A stretch of DNA of 64,000 nt from Chionoecetes opilio (Eukaryota; Arthropoda; Malacostraca; Decapoda; Majidae), in NCBI GenBank assembly GCA_016584305.1, contig JACEEZ010012734.1:278501-342500 (forward strand). Reading direction: 5' to 3'. Positions 21,101 to 29,000 of this stretch are shown one piece after another; within the stretch, counting starts at the first letter, position 1, and the number at the start of each line of letters is the position of its first letter. The position numbers and the translations under genes were made by a program. The notes beneath the pieces were generated by a model, which saw only the letters and a program-made list of their open reading frames with translations, was not told where the DNA came from and searched no databases.

Positions 21101-23547
21101 TGAGGGGAGGATAGATAACTTTTATAGCACTTTAACGACTTCCCCGATTTCCATTACAACATAGTATAAAAGGAGCTTTAAAAGGAGGCTAGATCAATTA
21201 ATGGATGGGGATGCTCTCTTTATCTGTTACCTAGTGTTTGATGACATATAGGCTCAATTTAGATCAACATTTCTTCGTAAAAAAAAATATCACAAATAGT
21301 CTGCTGTGAAAAGAGTGAATATCATGCAACAAAACTACGGTAATTGGGGAAACATTAGCAGATGTCATGACTAGCTATGTACTAAGTTAGATTATGAAAA
21401 GCACGAGACAACCCCCACTGGTAGAACCTAAACAAGACAGGTTCCCCCTTCACGCCCAGACCTTTCCTTTGCTATAAAAAAATTGTATGTTGTCGAGCCA
21501 TAAAATTACAAAAAGTAACTGTATATACCAAATTAGATAGTCGACAAGGATACTAAACAGGTCATATCTATAAAATATTGCTTATAGTCACTAAAAATTG
21601 TCTAATGGTGCCCAAATGACAATGGAAATTACGTTCTGGATCTCAAGGGGTTAACACTTCTAAACGGAAATGATAGATGCCAAGGACAAACAACATGGAG
21701 CAGAAATGAGCAAAAAAGTGTTATAGACCGTTTTAGTCAGTCAAGAAATGTACGAATAAGTGGTAGTCGAAAGACAAAACAGAATTTGATTTATCGGACC
21801 ACCACTTAACTACTACAACCTTTGGCATCGCGACAGAACAAAAGGGTAAATTTCCAGATGAACACCGAACTTCCTTTGGTGAACGAAACAATTTATTTCT
21901 GGCGAGTTTTGATGTGTTTTGAATGAATCTGCTTAACCGTTTATGTCGCAAGTCACTTTTTTGTGATTTACAACAAAAATGACAAAAAACTAATTGAACC
22001 TAAACCTAACCTAACTATAAAAAATACAAAAATAAAAAGATATGCGACAGAAACGTTTAGCAGATTTATTCAAAACACATCAAAATTCACTAGAAAAAAA
22101 TAGTTTCGTCCACCAAAGTGACTTAGGTGTTCATCTGGAATAATACCAACAAAAGAATATATTCACTGAAGACACAACAAGCACAAGACGCCCAAGGAAG
22201 TCACGGCAGACAAGTATCTTTCAGGTGGACTTCAAACAAGGCGATTGATAACCACTTAATTAACCTGTTTTTTCATCAGTTAACGACAAGCTGCATCAGA
22301 AGTCCTGTGTCAGGTCACCATCACTGCACTCTCAGGCAAGTGTTGTGTTTGTTTTTTTTGTTTAATGAGTAGCAGGACCCCTGAGCCCTGCCTGACCTTG
22401 ACTCCTTGCCTTCCCCCAGGGTTAAGGGACGCACGCCCACCACAAGGGTCAGGGTACACACAGGGGCAAGGCCTAAACATCCTGGAAAGGAAGTAAAGTT
22501 AAGATGCAAAGGTGTGTGTGTGTAACATTGTGACCTATGTTAGCCTGCACACTGGCCCGGGCACCACCACCACCCACCACCAGGCTCCTCCCTGGCCCTG
22601 GCTGTGGCACGGGGCCACACAGCACTGCCAGGGCTCAGGGCAGGCTGGGACCTCTGCAGCATCACACCCAAGCGGCCACAGCCACGGCCCTCGCCTCAAC
22701 GCCACACCGAGGCGCCCAGGGATGTGGTGTGCCGCCCAGACCCAGCCACCAGAGGGAGGGCAGGTGGTGTGTGGTGGTGGGAGTGCCCTAGGCCGTGGCA
22801 CCAGGGCCAGGCACTCACCCCAGGCTGGCCGGGCCTGATTCCCGCAGGCAGGACCTGCGTCTGGTTGATGATCATGCGCGGCGTGATGGTGGTGCCCTGC
22901 GTGGTCTTGATGGTCTGGCCGGGCCGCATGTTGAGGATCTGCATGCTCTGCGGCAGCGGCACGGCCCCGGCCTGCCCGCTGGGCGGCGCGGTGGCCACGG
23001 TGCCGGGCTTGGACATGATCACCGCCGCCTGGCCCGCCGCCGTCACCACCTTGGTCAGACCCTTCAGGGCCAGCTGGTTCTGCAGACTGCCCTGGGGCGC
23101 ACAGCCCGCGCCCGCACCACTCACGCCCCCGTTCACCACCTGCGTGCCTTGGGCGCCTGTCATGGGCGTGGGGACCACCCCATACACCGGCCTGCCGCCC
23201 ACGGCGCCCTTGCTGCTGCCTGCCTGGTGCTGCAGGTCGCCGCCCCCCTGCACTGCTCCCGCGCCCTGGCCGCCACCAGCCTGCACGGCGCCCACGCCAC
23301 TCACCACCACACTCCCCCTGCTCACCGCCGGGCCTCTGACCCCTATTTTGCCGCAGTTAGTTCTGCCTTGCACTAGCGTCGCAGCATTGTTAGCCAGACC
23401 GCCATGAGCACTGCCGTTGACCGGTGTGGATGGCAGGGGTTTGACAGGGGCCGCCCGCTGGGTGTCCAGGGCCCCAACAACGGCCGTGACGCCACTCGGA
23501 ACAACGTCTGCACACAACACCTCGTCCAGGCTGTTACTGGCCGCCAT
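340..23547 (-). CDS. TAF4: TAF4, TFIID subunit 4 (5' part; 7 exons, continues past left edge)
   Basis: TAF4 is a core subunit of the general transcription factor TFIID; it pairs with TAF12 through a C-terminal histone fold and contacts activators through its TAFH domain. Seven exons were joined: 22819-23547, 15856-16053, 7413-7607, 6567-6782, 4519-4638, 2056-2202 and 340-590, all with GT-AG junctions and phase 0 except the last donor (phase 2). About 618 residues are in the window. The N-terminus (MAASNSLDEVL) resembles other TAF4 starts; a low-complexity Gly/Ala/Pro/Gln/Thr region follows; the TAFH domain starts near residue 386 (CKNFLATLLKLAS) and includes the motif NSSPQPCLVPFLK. The last visible exon ends KDKQFSYR, where vertebrate TAF4 continues with an acidic stretch and the histone fold, so the 3' exons should lie left of position 1. 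Small extra exons in intron 2 cannot be excluded. Confidence 0.93.
754..1796. mobile_element. Fold-back element, 1.04 kb, long inverted arms
   Basis: The ends are inverted copies (CATAGACCACTGTATACCTG at 754; its complement ends at 1796) and the arms stay complementary for about 450 bases around a centre near 1180-1300 made of smaller palindromes. Flanks GGTATGG (747-753) and GGTGTGG (1797-1803) could be an imperfect 7-bp target duplication. No transposase. A partial re-duplication of the arm lies at 1637-1700. Confidence 0.8.
2056..2202 (-). CDS. TAF4: TAF4 exon 6 (residues 487-535)
   Basis: 49 codons, phase 0; acceptor CCGACAG, donor GTGAGTACT. Pro/Ala/Thr/Val-rich linker ending with PSRMVT. 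Assigned by phase, composition and order between exons 5 and 7. Confidence 0.82.
2231..2355. repeat. 33-bp minisatellite, left part
   Basis: About four copies of a unit beginning GTAATTGTTTTAATAATTGT and ending ACTGGATGT. It continues at 3892 after an inserted transposon. Confidence 0.92.
3371..3700 (+). mobile_element. tRNA-derived SINE, family 1
   Basis: tRNA-like head with A box (TAGCAGAGTGGTTAGCG) and B box (GAGTTCGATCCCG), then about 250 bases of unrelated body. A second copy lies inverted at 40155-40462 and a 5' fragment at 44449-44556. It is inserted inside the Tigger-like element and followed by a (GT)n run to 3778. Confidence 0.88.
3702..3819. repeat. (GT)n microsatellite and poly-A run
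   Basis: About 38 GT units, then GGGTGG repeats and about 21 A. It directly follows the SINE and probably grew from its 3' end. Confidence 0.95.
3892..4112. repeat. 33-bp minisatellite, right part
   Basis: About 6.5 further copies of the unit at 2231-2355, restarting in register at the transposon target site. Confidence 0.93.
4205..4372. mobile_element. Palindromic MITE fragment (copy of 51658-51863 family)
   Basis: Inverted GGCTGAGGTGTTGGGGCTTT and AACACCTCAGCCAATCCC arms with the same core as the better copy at 51658. The ends are degraded here. Confidence 0.7.
4519..4638 (-). CDS. TAF4: TAF4 exon 5: end of TAFH and linker (residues 447-486)
   Basis: 40 codons, phase 0; acceptor TCCCCAG, donor GTGAGT. 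It begins KTLPYLRLSLA, continuing the TAFH helix where vertebrate TAF4 has SLPALRQ, then a Pro/Val/Thr linker. Confidence 0.9.
4940..6520. repeat. 30-bp CA-rich minisatellite in TAF4 intron 4, about 50 copies
   Basis: Unit CCCCTGTCTCTCCYGGCAAA followed by (AC)5. Unit length is mostly a multiple of three, so several frames stay open on both strands for over 500 codons. It fills most of intron 4. Confidence 0.95.
6567..6782 (-). CDS. TAF4: TAF4 exon 4: TAFH (NHR1) domain (residues 375-446)
   Basis: 72 codons, phase 0; acceptor CCCACAG, donor GTGGGT. Diagnostic TAFH sequence: KCKNFLATLLKLAS, then ARNVRTLIQGLIDG, then ELQKDLNSSPQPCLVPFLK. This is the strongest identification of the gene. The same frame remains open into the following intron through the 30-bp array. 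Confidence 0.97.
6783..7412 (-). other. TAF4 intron 3: AT-rich, no gene
   Basis: It contains poly-A/T runs (7264-7288, 7309-7330) and diverged short repeats (GTGAAGAAAA-type, 6860-7020). Short open frames here have no recognisable product. Confidence 0.7.
7413..7607 (-). CDS. TAF4: TAF4 exon 3 (residues 310-374)
   Basis: 65 codons, phase 0; acceptor after a C-rich tract ending CCCCAG, donor GTAAGG. Thr/Ser/Ala/Val/Gln-rich low-complexity linker (VAITPGSTVAGTTVVTTQ), typical of the activator-binding middle of TAF4. Assigned by position, phase and composition rather than by a specific motif. Confidence 0.82.
7608..8028 (-). other. Start of TAF4 intron 2: degenerate short repeats
   Basis: Irregular tandem AAGTTATTCGTATGTTTGAA motifs at about 7720-7890. 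No coding signal. Confidence 0.7.
8029..8426. repeat. 24-bp minisatellite, about 16 copies
   Basis: Unit CAGATTTTACTTTCAGAATA plus TAAT. It is open in two frames on the plus strand because the unit is 24 bases; not a gene. Confidence 0.95.
8840..9146. repeat. (GA)n-rich block with a repeated spacer
   Basis: Three GA/GAGAGG blocks alternate with a spacer of the type AAAAATGGAAATACTACAAA, suggesting a larger tandem unit. Related GA-free spacers lie at 8640-8720. Confidence 0.9.
9362..9676. mobile_element. Palindromic MITE, 315 bp
   Basis: Terminal inverted repeats AAGGCCGTGTCACAT / ATGTGACACGGCCTT, with further inner complementarity (GCATCTTCT..., CGTAGCCGAAACG / CGTTTCGGCTACG). No transposase; no clear target duplication. 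The 90-codon open frame inside is a by-product. Confidence 0.85.
9677..10261 (-). other. TAF4 intron 2, no feature recognised
   Basis: AT-rich sequence with (AATAATG)-type runs at 9885-9935. I see no gene, tandem array or inverted repeat. Confidence 0.6.
10262..10515. repeat. 52-bp tandem repeat, about 5 copies
   Basis: Unit TTCAGTGTTTGCTATGCTTG, then AGTGGGGTGTTGGGTAGAGG, then GTTCACTACTAG, almost identical copies. Confidence 0.95.
10516..12550 (-). other. TAF4 intron 2, mixed sequence
   Basis: Apart from the candidate exon at 11067-11147, this holds short AC/GT runs (11023, 11186, 11671), a palindromic pair near 11255-11300 (GAAGATCCGCAACC / GGCCGATCTTC), and a T-rich stretch 11840-12240 with a phrase (CTCTCTTTATCAATG) repeated four or five times. 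No gene recognised. Confidence 0.55.
11067..11147 (-). CDS. Candidate small TAF4 exon in intron 2 (unproven)
   Basis: A GC-rich island in an AT-rich intron. On the minus strand a CACCCAG acceptor and a GTATGT donor enclose exactly 27 open codons in phase 0, which fits the phase of the flanking TAF4 exons. The peptide (contains SVAVRSVMAPSGARST) has TAF4-like composition. Against it: the plus strand is also open here with a protein-like reading (MAVDRAPDGAITDL...), and no specific TAF4 motif is present. Confidence 0.3.
12555..12640. mobile_element. Fragment of a Tigger-type terminal sequence
   Basis: ACAGTACACCTTCTCTAATT, then TTGAACTAATTGGGGGAAGA, and GAATTAGCCGAAAGTCCGAA. The same phrase occurs at 58497-58562 and, inverted, at 26590-26645. 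Confidence 0.6.
12859..13474. mobile_element. Palindromic MITE family A, full copy (616 bp)
   Basis: Inverted termini CGCATGGGTGGCTCAAATAG and complement; arms of about 290 bases meet at 13140-13200. Shared phrases include GACTCCAGATTCGTGTTCAG. Other copies: 24800-25065 (half), 44822-44900 (fragment), 58558-59045 (nearly full). Confidence 0.88.
13475..14165 (-). other. TAF4 intron 2, no gene recognised
   Basis: A GC-richer patch at 14080-14160 stands out from AT-rich surroundings, without splice sites that fit TAF4 phase 0. Otherwise unremarkable. Confidence 0.5.
14166..15413. repeat. 28-bp minisatellite, about 45 copies
   Basis: Unit GGCTATAACTGGAATCAACA followed by ATAACCAA, with rare variants (AAACTGG, ATTAACC). 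Two blocks share the same order of variants (14310-14400 and 14670-14760), implying a higher-order duplication. Confidence 0.96.
15655..15800. repeat. 28-bp tandem repeat, about 4 copies
   Basis: ACACCATACTAACATACTAA then CTATAAAT repeats up to 56 bases before the TAF4 exon 2 donor. Confidence 0.85.
15856..16053 (-). CDS. TAF4: TAF4 exon 2 (residues 244-309)
   Basis: 66 codons, phase 0 at both ends; acceptor TTGCAG, donor GTTAGT. It encodes LLVKTENGQLQLLRV, the counterpart of the vertebrate TAF4 motif around VRSENGQLLMI, followed by a Thr/Gln-rich tail. The acceptor and the first 17 exon bases are duplicated upstream in the intron (see 16037-16468). Confidence 0.9.
16037..16468 (-). repeat. 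Duplicated TAF4 exon 2 acceptor region
   Basis: The last 17 coding bases side plus the intron 3' end (16037-16140) recur almost identically at 16153-16266 and, shorter, at about 16425-16468. Each copy has GGTGATTTGCTGCAAGGGAT, that is the TTGCAG acceptor and start of the exon. Confidence 0.9.
16517..16696 (-). mobile_element. tRNA-Val-derived SINE (inverted, family 2)
   Basis: Reverse copy of the element at 52433-52693; B box GGTTCGATCCCCGGGCGGAG on the minus strand. Truncated at its 3' end. A GT run follows at 16698. Confidence 0.85.
16893..17103 (+). mobile_element. MITE family B (AACGAGGTGAAAA termini), copy 1
   Basis: About 210 bases with inverted ends of the type TATAGTCTATTTTTTTAACG. 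Core phrase ACTGATATTTGATGCCA. Other copies: 18170-18379, 50483-50700 and 52753-52976 (the last two inverted). Confidence 0.82.
17317..17529 (+). mobile_element. TTAA-flanked MITE (family C), copy 1
   Basis: About 210 bases; ends of the family are TTAACCCCTTGAGACCCAGA and, inverted, TTAACCCCTTCACGCCCAGA. The left end is diverged here; the right TTAA is at 17526-17529. The TTAA target and CCC termini are those of piggyBac-type elements. Confidence 0.85.
17889..18010 (+). mobile_element. Half copy of palindromic MITE family D
   Basis: Contains GGTAAATTTCCAGTTTGACA, then ACCGAATTCACTTTAG and CGTTTCTGTCG. Full copies lie at 21843-22146, 35748-36056, 49577-49850 and 53064-53455. Confidence 0.75.
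18170..18379 (+). mobile_element. MITE family B, copy 2
   Basis: CATAGTCTGTTTCTTTAACA at the left, GCCTCGTAAAAGAAAATAC at the right; body as in copy 1. Confidence 0.82.
18556..18765 (+). mobile_element. TTAA-flanked MITE (family C), copy 2
   Basis: TTAA at 18556-18559 and 18762-18765. It is inserted into a dispersed repeat whose empty version (TCTGACGTTAAACAG) occurs at about 53764-53778. Confidence 0.93.
18919..19130 (-). mobile_element. TTAA-flanked MITE (family C), copy 3, inverted
   Basis: TTAA at both ends (18919-18922, 19127-19130). Confidence 0.92.
19488..19702 (+). mobile_element. TTAA-flanked MITE (family C), copy 4
   Basis: Left TTAA at 19488; the right end is mutated to GGGGTTACTA. 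Confidence 0.85.
19800..20720. repeat. Inverted/direct repeat complex of a 75-bp unit
   Basis: A unit with GATAAAAATAATGGATACTT and GTTTTTTGCGATGGTTATTT occurs at about 19800-19920 (1.5 copies) and 20534-20720 (2.5 copies). The motif ACCGCACGCTATAGT occurs inverted at 19930 and directly at 20450, 20480 and 20512. ACCTG repeats lie at 19959-20037. Confidence 0.75.
21441..21654 (-). mobile_element. TTAA-flanked MITE (family C), copy 5, inverted
   Basis: Left end diverged (GTTCCCCCTTCACGCCC); right TTAA at 21651-21654. Confidence 0.88.
21843..22146. mobile_element. Palindromic MITE family D, full copy
   Basis: Inverted ends GGTAAATTTCCAGATGAACA and TGTTCATCTGGAATAATACC; arms share TTGAATGAATCTGCT and CCAAAGTGAC. 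The centre is AT-rich. Confidence 0.85.
22819..23547 (-). CDS. TAF4: TAF4 exon 1 (start codon, residues 1-243)
   Basis: The start ATG at 23547 was chosen because MAASNSLDEVL matches the usual TAF4 N-terminus. The frame is open 40 codons further upstream, but that part is Arg/Cys/Gly-rich and looks like 5' UTR. The exon is GC-rich and encodes a low-complexity Gly/Ala/Val/Gln chain ending with VLPAGIRPGQPG. The donor is GTGAGTGCC after a complete codon (22818-22817). Confidence 0.9.
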
Positions 23548-24000
23548 CTTAATGCTCCCAGCCTCGCCACCACACTGAACTGCGCACGCGCCGCCACGCC
23601 TGACGTCACGCTCCCGGCATGCCCCGCACCCTTCAAACCCCCGACACCTGCCGCGCGCACCGCGCACCCAACACTGGACTCTGCTGGCAGGCCGCCGCTC
23701 TCCGACTCAGCCTGTCGGGGCTGCCTGGCCCTGCTGCCCTGCTGGCTACTCACTGATAAACCCAGCCAGCCTGGCCGCGGCACTCAGCCAGGCCACACAC
23801 GCCTCGCCACACGTCCCCCTTCAGCTCACCACGCAGCCTACCCCGCCACCCTACTGACGACGCCTCCGCCGCAGCCTGCACAGCGCTGGGGTGGCAGCCC
23901 CGGGCCCGCCGTGGACCCTGGCCCGCCACGCCCCTCCACTGCCTGGCCCTGCCTCCACCACCCACGCGCCCTACCCTCGCCTGTCACGGCCTACTGCAGG
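23548..24000 (-). promoter_or_regulatory. GC-rich 5' UTR / promoter region of TAF4
   Basis: The TAF4 first exon and about 450 bases upstream form a strongly GC- and CpG-rich block (about 22540-24000) that contrasts with AT-rich flanks, as for a CpG-type housekeeping promoter. No TATA box is evident. The transcription start cannot be placed. Open frames on both strands here result from base composition. Confidence 0.45.
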
Positions 24001-24063
24001 ATATAATAAATTTCCGGAGTTCATTCACATAATTATATAAAGCCTTCCACATAACATAATACC

Positions 24064-24095
24064 AAAGACACACTACAACGTTGTAGAGTGTCTTT
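24064..24095. repeat. Near-perfect 32-bp palindrome
   Basis: AAAGACACACTACAACG followed by TTGTAGAGTGTCTTT; centred on CAACGTTG, nine bases before the large inverted-repeat element. Confidence 0.85.
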
Positions 24096-24799
24096 GATAC
24101 TACCAGGGGCGTATTTAGGATCTCGAAACTTTGGGGGCTTAGCCTAGCCAAGAGGAGATCTTTAATTTTTTACAGGATAATTTTCATTTTATTTATGAGT
24201 ATAATGAATATAAGAATAAAAAAAATGCACTTAAAAAAGGATGCACTTCACAGAAAAGGTGAGCGTCCCTGACCCTGGGAGAATGCCTCCCACACTGCCA
24301 GAAATGGTCACTGATAAACTAGTGAGAGTGGTGACCAGTGAGGCGGAGTGGCTGAGAGAGAGATCTACCAAATACATATAGGTATTAATAATTGAGTGTA
24401 ATATATTCAATTATAAGGTATTCCACGTAGCGCCTACCGTAGAGGTGTTCTGTTTTAACAAAAGGGGAAAAAAAGAACTAGCGGATCTTGCGTTATTGAT
24501 TTCTTTTTGTCTCAACGTCGTTATGCTGGTTGAGAGAAAAACAGTTATTTGGTAATGCCAGTGTCAAGAAGGGCCAGGGGAGGGAGGGGGGGGGTTGTAA
24601 GGCCAGCTCACCAGCTTTATGCCTGCCTGTCTGTGTGTGCGTGCGTGTGTGCATGTTGCAAGAGAGCGTGTCGGCAACATGTGTCACCCAGTCACCCAAC
24701 ACTTCTTGTCTGCCCGCCGCGGGTGGAGTCACTGGTTCGGGGAACTTCGGGACTCCGGGAGGCGCGGACAGTGGACGGCCCGGCCCTGTCACGGTGGTG

Positions 24800-25065
24800 G
24801 GCGTGTATACTAATACTGAAAATACTAATACTGATCATTTTATTGTAGTAATGATTAATCTATCAATTCCTATCAAAATGTTATCTCTTGTAGTAAGTTT
24901 TGTCTAATTTGTGATTTTTAAGGAATATCTGGAAGTATCATGTCATTGTGAATTGGCTGAAATAGGGACTTCTAATCATTGTAACTGAAAACTGACTCCA
25001 GATTCGTGTTCAGCATGCCCGAAAACTGATAGGAACTAATTTTCAAGCAAATCTATTGTTCATGT
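24800..25065 (+). mobile_element. MITE family A, half copy
   Basis: Matches the left arm of the element at 12859, ending where the palindrome centre would begin. Confidence 0.85.
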
Positions 25066-25394
25066 GCATGGACTTGCAAGTTGCACGGCAGGTTAGGGGG
25101 CGTGGCGCAGGGCTGCCGCGCTGTGTACAAGTTGTTGCATCTTCACAACGATCGAGAAACACTCCTTGTTTTATTTTACTTTACTTGATAAGTTTTGAGG
25201 AGCACAACAATTTTTTCAAATTGTGTTTCCGTTGTTTCCCAGAGTGTGGTTATTCTGTGTTACTGGTCAATAATAACATGTGTACAGACTCCCGCCTCAC
25301 TCGTCACTCGTCACCATCTCACTAGTTTATCAGTGAGTATTTCTGTGTGTGTGTGTGAGACATTCTCCCAGGGGCAGGGACGCACACCTTTTAT

Positions 25395-25535
25395 GTCAAG
25401 TGCATTTTTTTTACGTGCATTTATTTCCAAGTGCACTTTTTTCAAAGTGCATTTTTTTCAAAGTGCATTTTTTTCGAAGTGCATTTTTTCGAAGTGAATT
25501 AAATTCGAGGTGCATTTTTTCGAAGTGCATTTTTT
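25395..25535. repeat. 18-bp tandem run in the inverted-repeat element
   Basis: AAGTGCATTTTTTTCAAAGT-type repeats, about seven, continuing into the right arm. Confidence 0.85.
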
Positions 25536-26013
25536 TATATTCTTATATACTTAATTCATTAAACTCATAAATAAATTGAAAATTATCCTGTAAAAATGTA
25601 AAGTTCTCTAGGCTGGGCTAAGCTCCCAATGTTCCAAGATCCTAAATACGCGGCTTATATTATACGCCCCTGAGTGTTAGGCCTGCTGCTCACAGCGACA
25701 CAGCCTCACACTCATCGAGTCATCATTCCACGGGCGCGCTGCTACAGGCAAGACGCGTCACCCACTGTGCTGACACAAATGATATCAACGGGGGGGGGGG
25801 AGAGAGAGAGAGGACGAAAAAGTATATGATTACAACGAAGATAAGGAAAAGAAATAGATATAAAGAAGGTAGCATACAAGTGATATATGAGTGAGTGATA
25901 TTATGATTAGGCAAATAGTGGCGCAGGGCCGCGGATGCAGCTCGTCACTTGGGTCTCTCAGCTGACTGGTGGACGTAAACAAACTCTGGCTGTGTAGTGT
26001 GTCACCTCGAGAA

Positions 26014-26022
26014 ATGCGCTGA
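26014..26022 (+). promoter_or_regulatory. Two-codon upstream ORF before the CC2D1 start
   Basis: ATG-CGC-TGA ends three bases before the CC2D1 start codon. If transcribed as 5' UTR it would be a minimal upstream ORF that could lower or regulate initiation at 26025. The transcript start is not known. Confidence 0.35.
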
Positions 26023-26024
26023 AC

Positions 26025-26087
26025 ATGTTCGGTGGAAAGAAGCAAGACAAGCCCCGGCGAGCGAGGAGAGGCGGTAACCTTGCGCAG
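26025..26087 (+). CDS. lgd: CC2D1 exon 1 (residues 1-21)
   Basis: Starts MFGGKKQDK, short and basic, as in Lgd-type N-termini; ends NLAQ before donor GTAATG. Phase 0 out. No longer in-frame upstream start is apparent. Confidence 0.9.
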
Positions 26088-29000
26088 GTAATGAGAGAGA
26101 GAGAGAGAGAAAGAGATGATTCACGTTAAGAACATGTAATGGAAAATGTTGGTGATAAGAAAAATGTTTGTCTGATCAGAGGCGCACCCAGGAATATTAT
26201 TTTTCGGGGCGGGCCATAAAAATGAAAATTGTGAGGCGGTTAAATAAAAAGCTGATCTGTATTTTAGTCTTTTAGAGGAGAAAAACCCTTTCAAAGTGTT
26301 TATTTGAGCCTGGGTTAGATATTGCCGTAACATATTTTCTTTAAAAAAATCGATTTACACTCATATTTCCTCTAATTAAACGTCTATTTGTGAGGTTTTA
26401 TGTTTTTCCAATTCATTTAAAAAAAAATATTTTCCTGTAAATATTTGTTTCTCAAGTTGGGTAATTTATTGAAAAAAAACCTAGGTACATTTAGTAATGC
26501 CATCTATTTACCCTTTACTTATCATTAATTATATTTCTACATTAAGTTTAGGAGGAATTTTGTGTTTCGGAAACACACAAGAAACAGGTTGAATTATCCG
26601 TAGTCCGAATTATAGGTGTTTGAATTAGAGAGTGTTTAGTGTAGAAGGCAACCCTTTGGCGGCTTTATGTAACACAGGTCAATGTTTACCCCGGCCAGCT
26701 GGGTCTGATGGACGTGCCCGACCTGGACAGCCCGAGTGACGGCGAGGGTGACGCGGCGCTGGAGGCCGAGCTCCTGGCACTGACAGGGGGTGGCGCCCCC
26801 CCACCGGCCAGGAAAGGTAGTCACTGCTTGTTAGTTGTACCCAGTGTGTGTTCCAGGCAGGAGCAGTGCTGGGGTCCCCGGCCACACCCTGCACTGTACC
26901 TAGGGTGTTCATGCACAGGATTAAGGTTACTTAATGGGATATCATGATGCTTATTACATATGATACTTATAAATGACAGGCTAGCGGTCCTAACCCTTGT
27001 TGTACAAGGCACAATGGGCCTAGGGAGGCATAACATTTTGATCTTTGGTGTATAGGATGCAGGGTGATAACAAAAAAACTACCTCTTTACCGTGGGAAAT
27101 TACCTTTAATGTCTTTTTGGGGAAAAAAAAAGTACGTCTTATACACAGCTTGGCTCTGATAAGGGGTCATGAGCCATTCACGGTTGTCTTACAGGCAAAG
27201 CACCGATGCCCCCCGAGCAACTGGCCAAGATGGTGTCCGAGTGTATGAGGGACGACGATGATGACGTGGTAGTGGATGAAGAGGATCCAGAACTGTTGGT
27301 GAGCAGGGAGGGATTGGGAAGAGAGGGAGAGGGAGGGATTGGGAACATAGTAGTGGTGGGTAGTGGATTAATTGATCTGAAGTGCAAAAGTAATTGATTG
27401 AGTAAGTTATTTCACTTTCAAATGAAATATACAGTAAAGAATTAGTTATCAATCAAGAACACAGCAGAAAAATATATATAAAACAGTGATTAATAAGTAA
27501 ACCCCAACATTCCCCCCAGGCCGAACTGTCAGCCTTGAGTCACAACGAGGACATGGAGACCACAGAGTCCACGCCCACCAGACCAGCCCCAGGAGTCCCT
27601 CGAAGGGCGCCCACTGACTACCGCAACCCCGAGCCCTTCCTCCCCCGCCAGGCCCCCATGGCAGCAGGCAAGAGTGTCCTGGACCTCATCGAGGAAAGGA
27701 TAGCCACGTATGAGGCGGCAGAGGCAGAGGCAAAGGCTACTGGGGATTCTTCAAGAGTGCGCAGGTAAGTTCCGATAACAACATAAGAACATTTTGGCTA
27801 AAAGGAAGAAGTGTGTTGAAAAGCAGTAAAGGTGCATTCATACACAGAACATTTCTTCTTCTTCTTCTTTCTGTTTTACGTCAGTTTTTCCCATACTATT
27901 TTATGAGATTAGACGGTTTTACGAGGTTAGATGATTCTGAAGTTAGACGGCTATGAGGTTCGACATACAATCAATCATTGGGGGCATACACCCTGGGTCG
28001 GAGGCACGGTTACCACGCCCCCGGCCTCTACTTCTTATTATGTTTGTGGCTAGTTTAGTTTTTACAGGGAGGGGGTGCAAATCCATCCCCAACCAATCTA
28101 TGTCAGGGAATTGGCCTTACTGCTCACCGTGGCCAGGGACGCAGAACCCCCTGTAGGGATTAACCCCAGGCTGCCCACTATTTCACCCAAAGCTGGGGCT
28201 GGATGGCCATTGACTCAATAGTGTGTTCATCTGCCCTTAAAGATGGTCTTACTTTTAGTCCATCTGGGTGTCCAGCACACCCTCCTCACTGCTACAACCA
28301 GTAGGGGAGTTGGTTTAGTCGCCGGCGATGCGACCATGCGGCTGGTTGTACTGGGTTACATGTTACCAGTAGCAGGGCACAGCCCTGACCAGACACCACC
28401 ATGCGGCTGGGTTACATGTTACCAGTAGCAGGGCACAGCCCTGACCAGACACCACCATGCGACTGGGTTACATGTTACCAGTAGCAGGGGACAACGCTGA
28501 CCAGACACCACCATGCGGCTGGTTGTACTGGGTTACATGTTATCAGTAGCAGGGCACAGCCCTGACCAGACACCACCATGCGACTGGGTTACATGTTACC
28601 AGTAGCAGGGGACAACGCTGACCAGACACCACCATGCGACTGGTTGTACTGGGTTACATGTTATCAGTAGCAGGGCACAGCCCTGACCAGACACCACCAT
28701 GCGGCTGGTTGTACTGTGTTACACGTTACCAGTAGCAGGGCACAGCCCTGACCAGACACCACCATGTGGCTGGTTGTACTGGGTTACATGTTACCAGTAG
28801 CAGGGGACAACCCTGACCAGACACCACCATGCAGTTGGTTGTACTGGGTTACATGTTACCAGTAGCAGGGCACAGCCCTGACCAGACACCACCATGCAGC
28901 TGGTTGTACTGGGTTACATGTTACCAGTAGCAGGGCACAGCCCTGACCAGACACCACCATGCAGTTGGTTGTACTGGGTTACATGTTACCAGTAGCAGGG

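Larger units (their letters stand above)
24104..25672. mobile_element. 1.57-kb element with about 165-bp terminal inverted repeats
   Basis: Left arm from CAGGGGCGTATTTAGGATCT (24104-24275) is the inverse of 25510-25672, ending ACGCCCCTG. Matching blocks include TTTTTACAGGATAATTTTCA and AAAAAATGCACTT. The CAGGGGCG terminus recalls hAT-type elements. No transposase; no 8-bp target duplication. It contains a half copy of MITE family A (24800-25065) and an 18-bp tandem run (25395-25535). Confidence 0.78.

Noticed and set aside
22535..24006. Multiple overlapping long open frames around 22.5-24 kb
   Set aside because: Only the minus-strand frame from 23547 has a TAF4 match; the others result from high GC content and lack conserved motifs.
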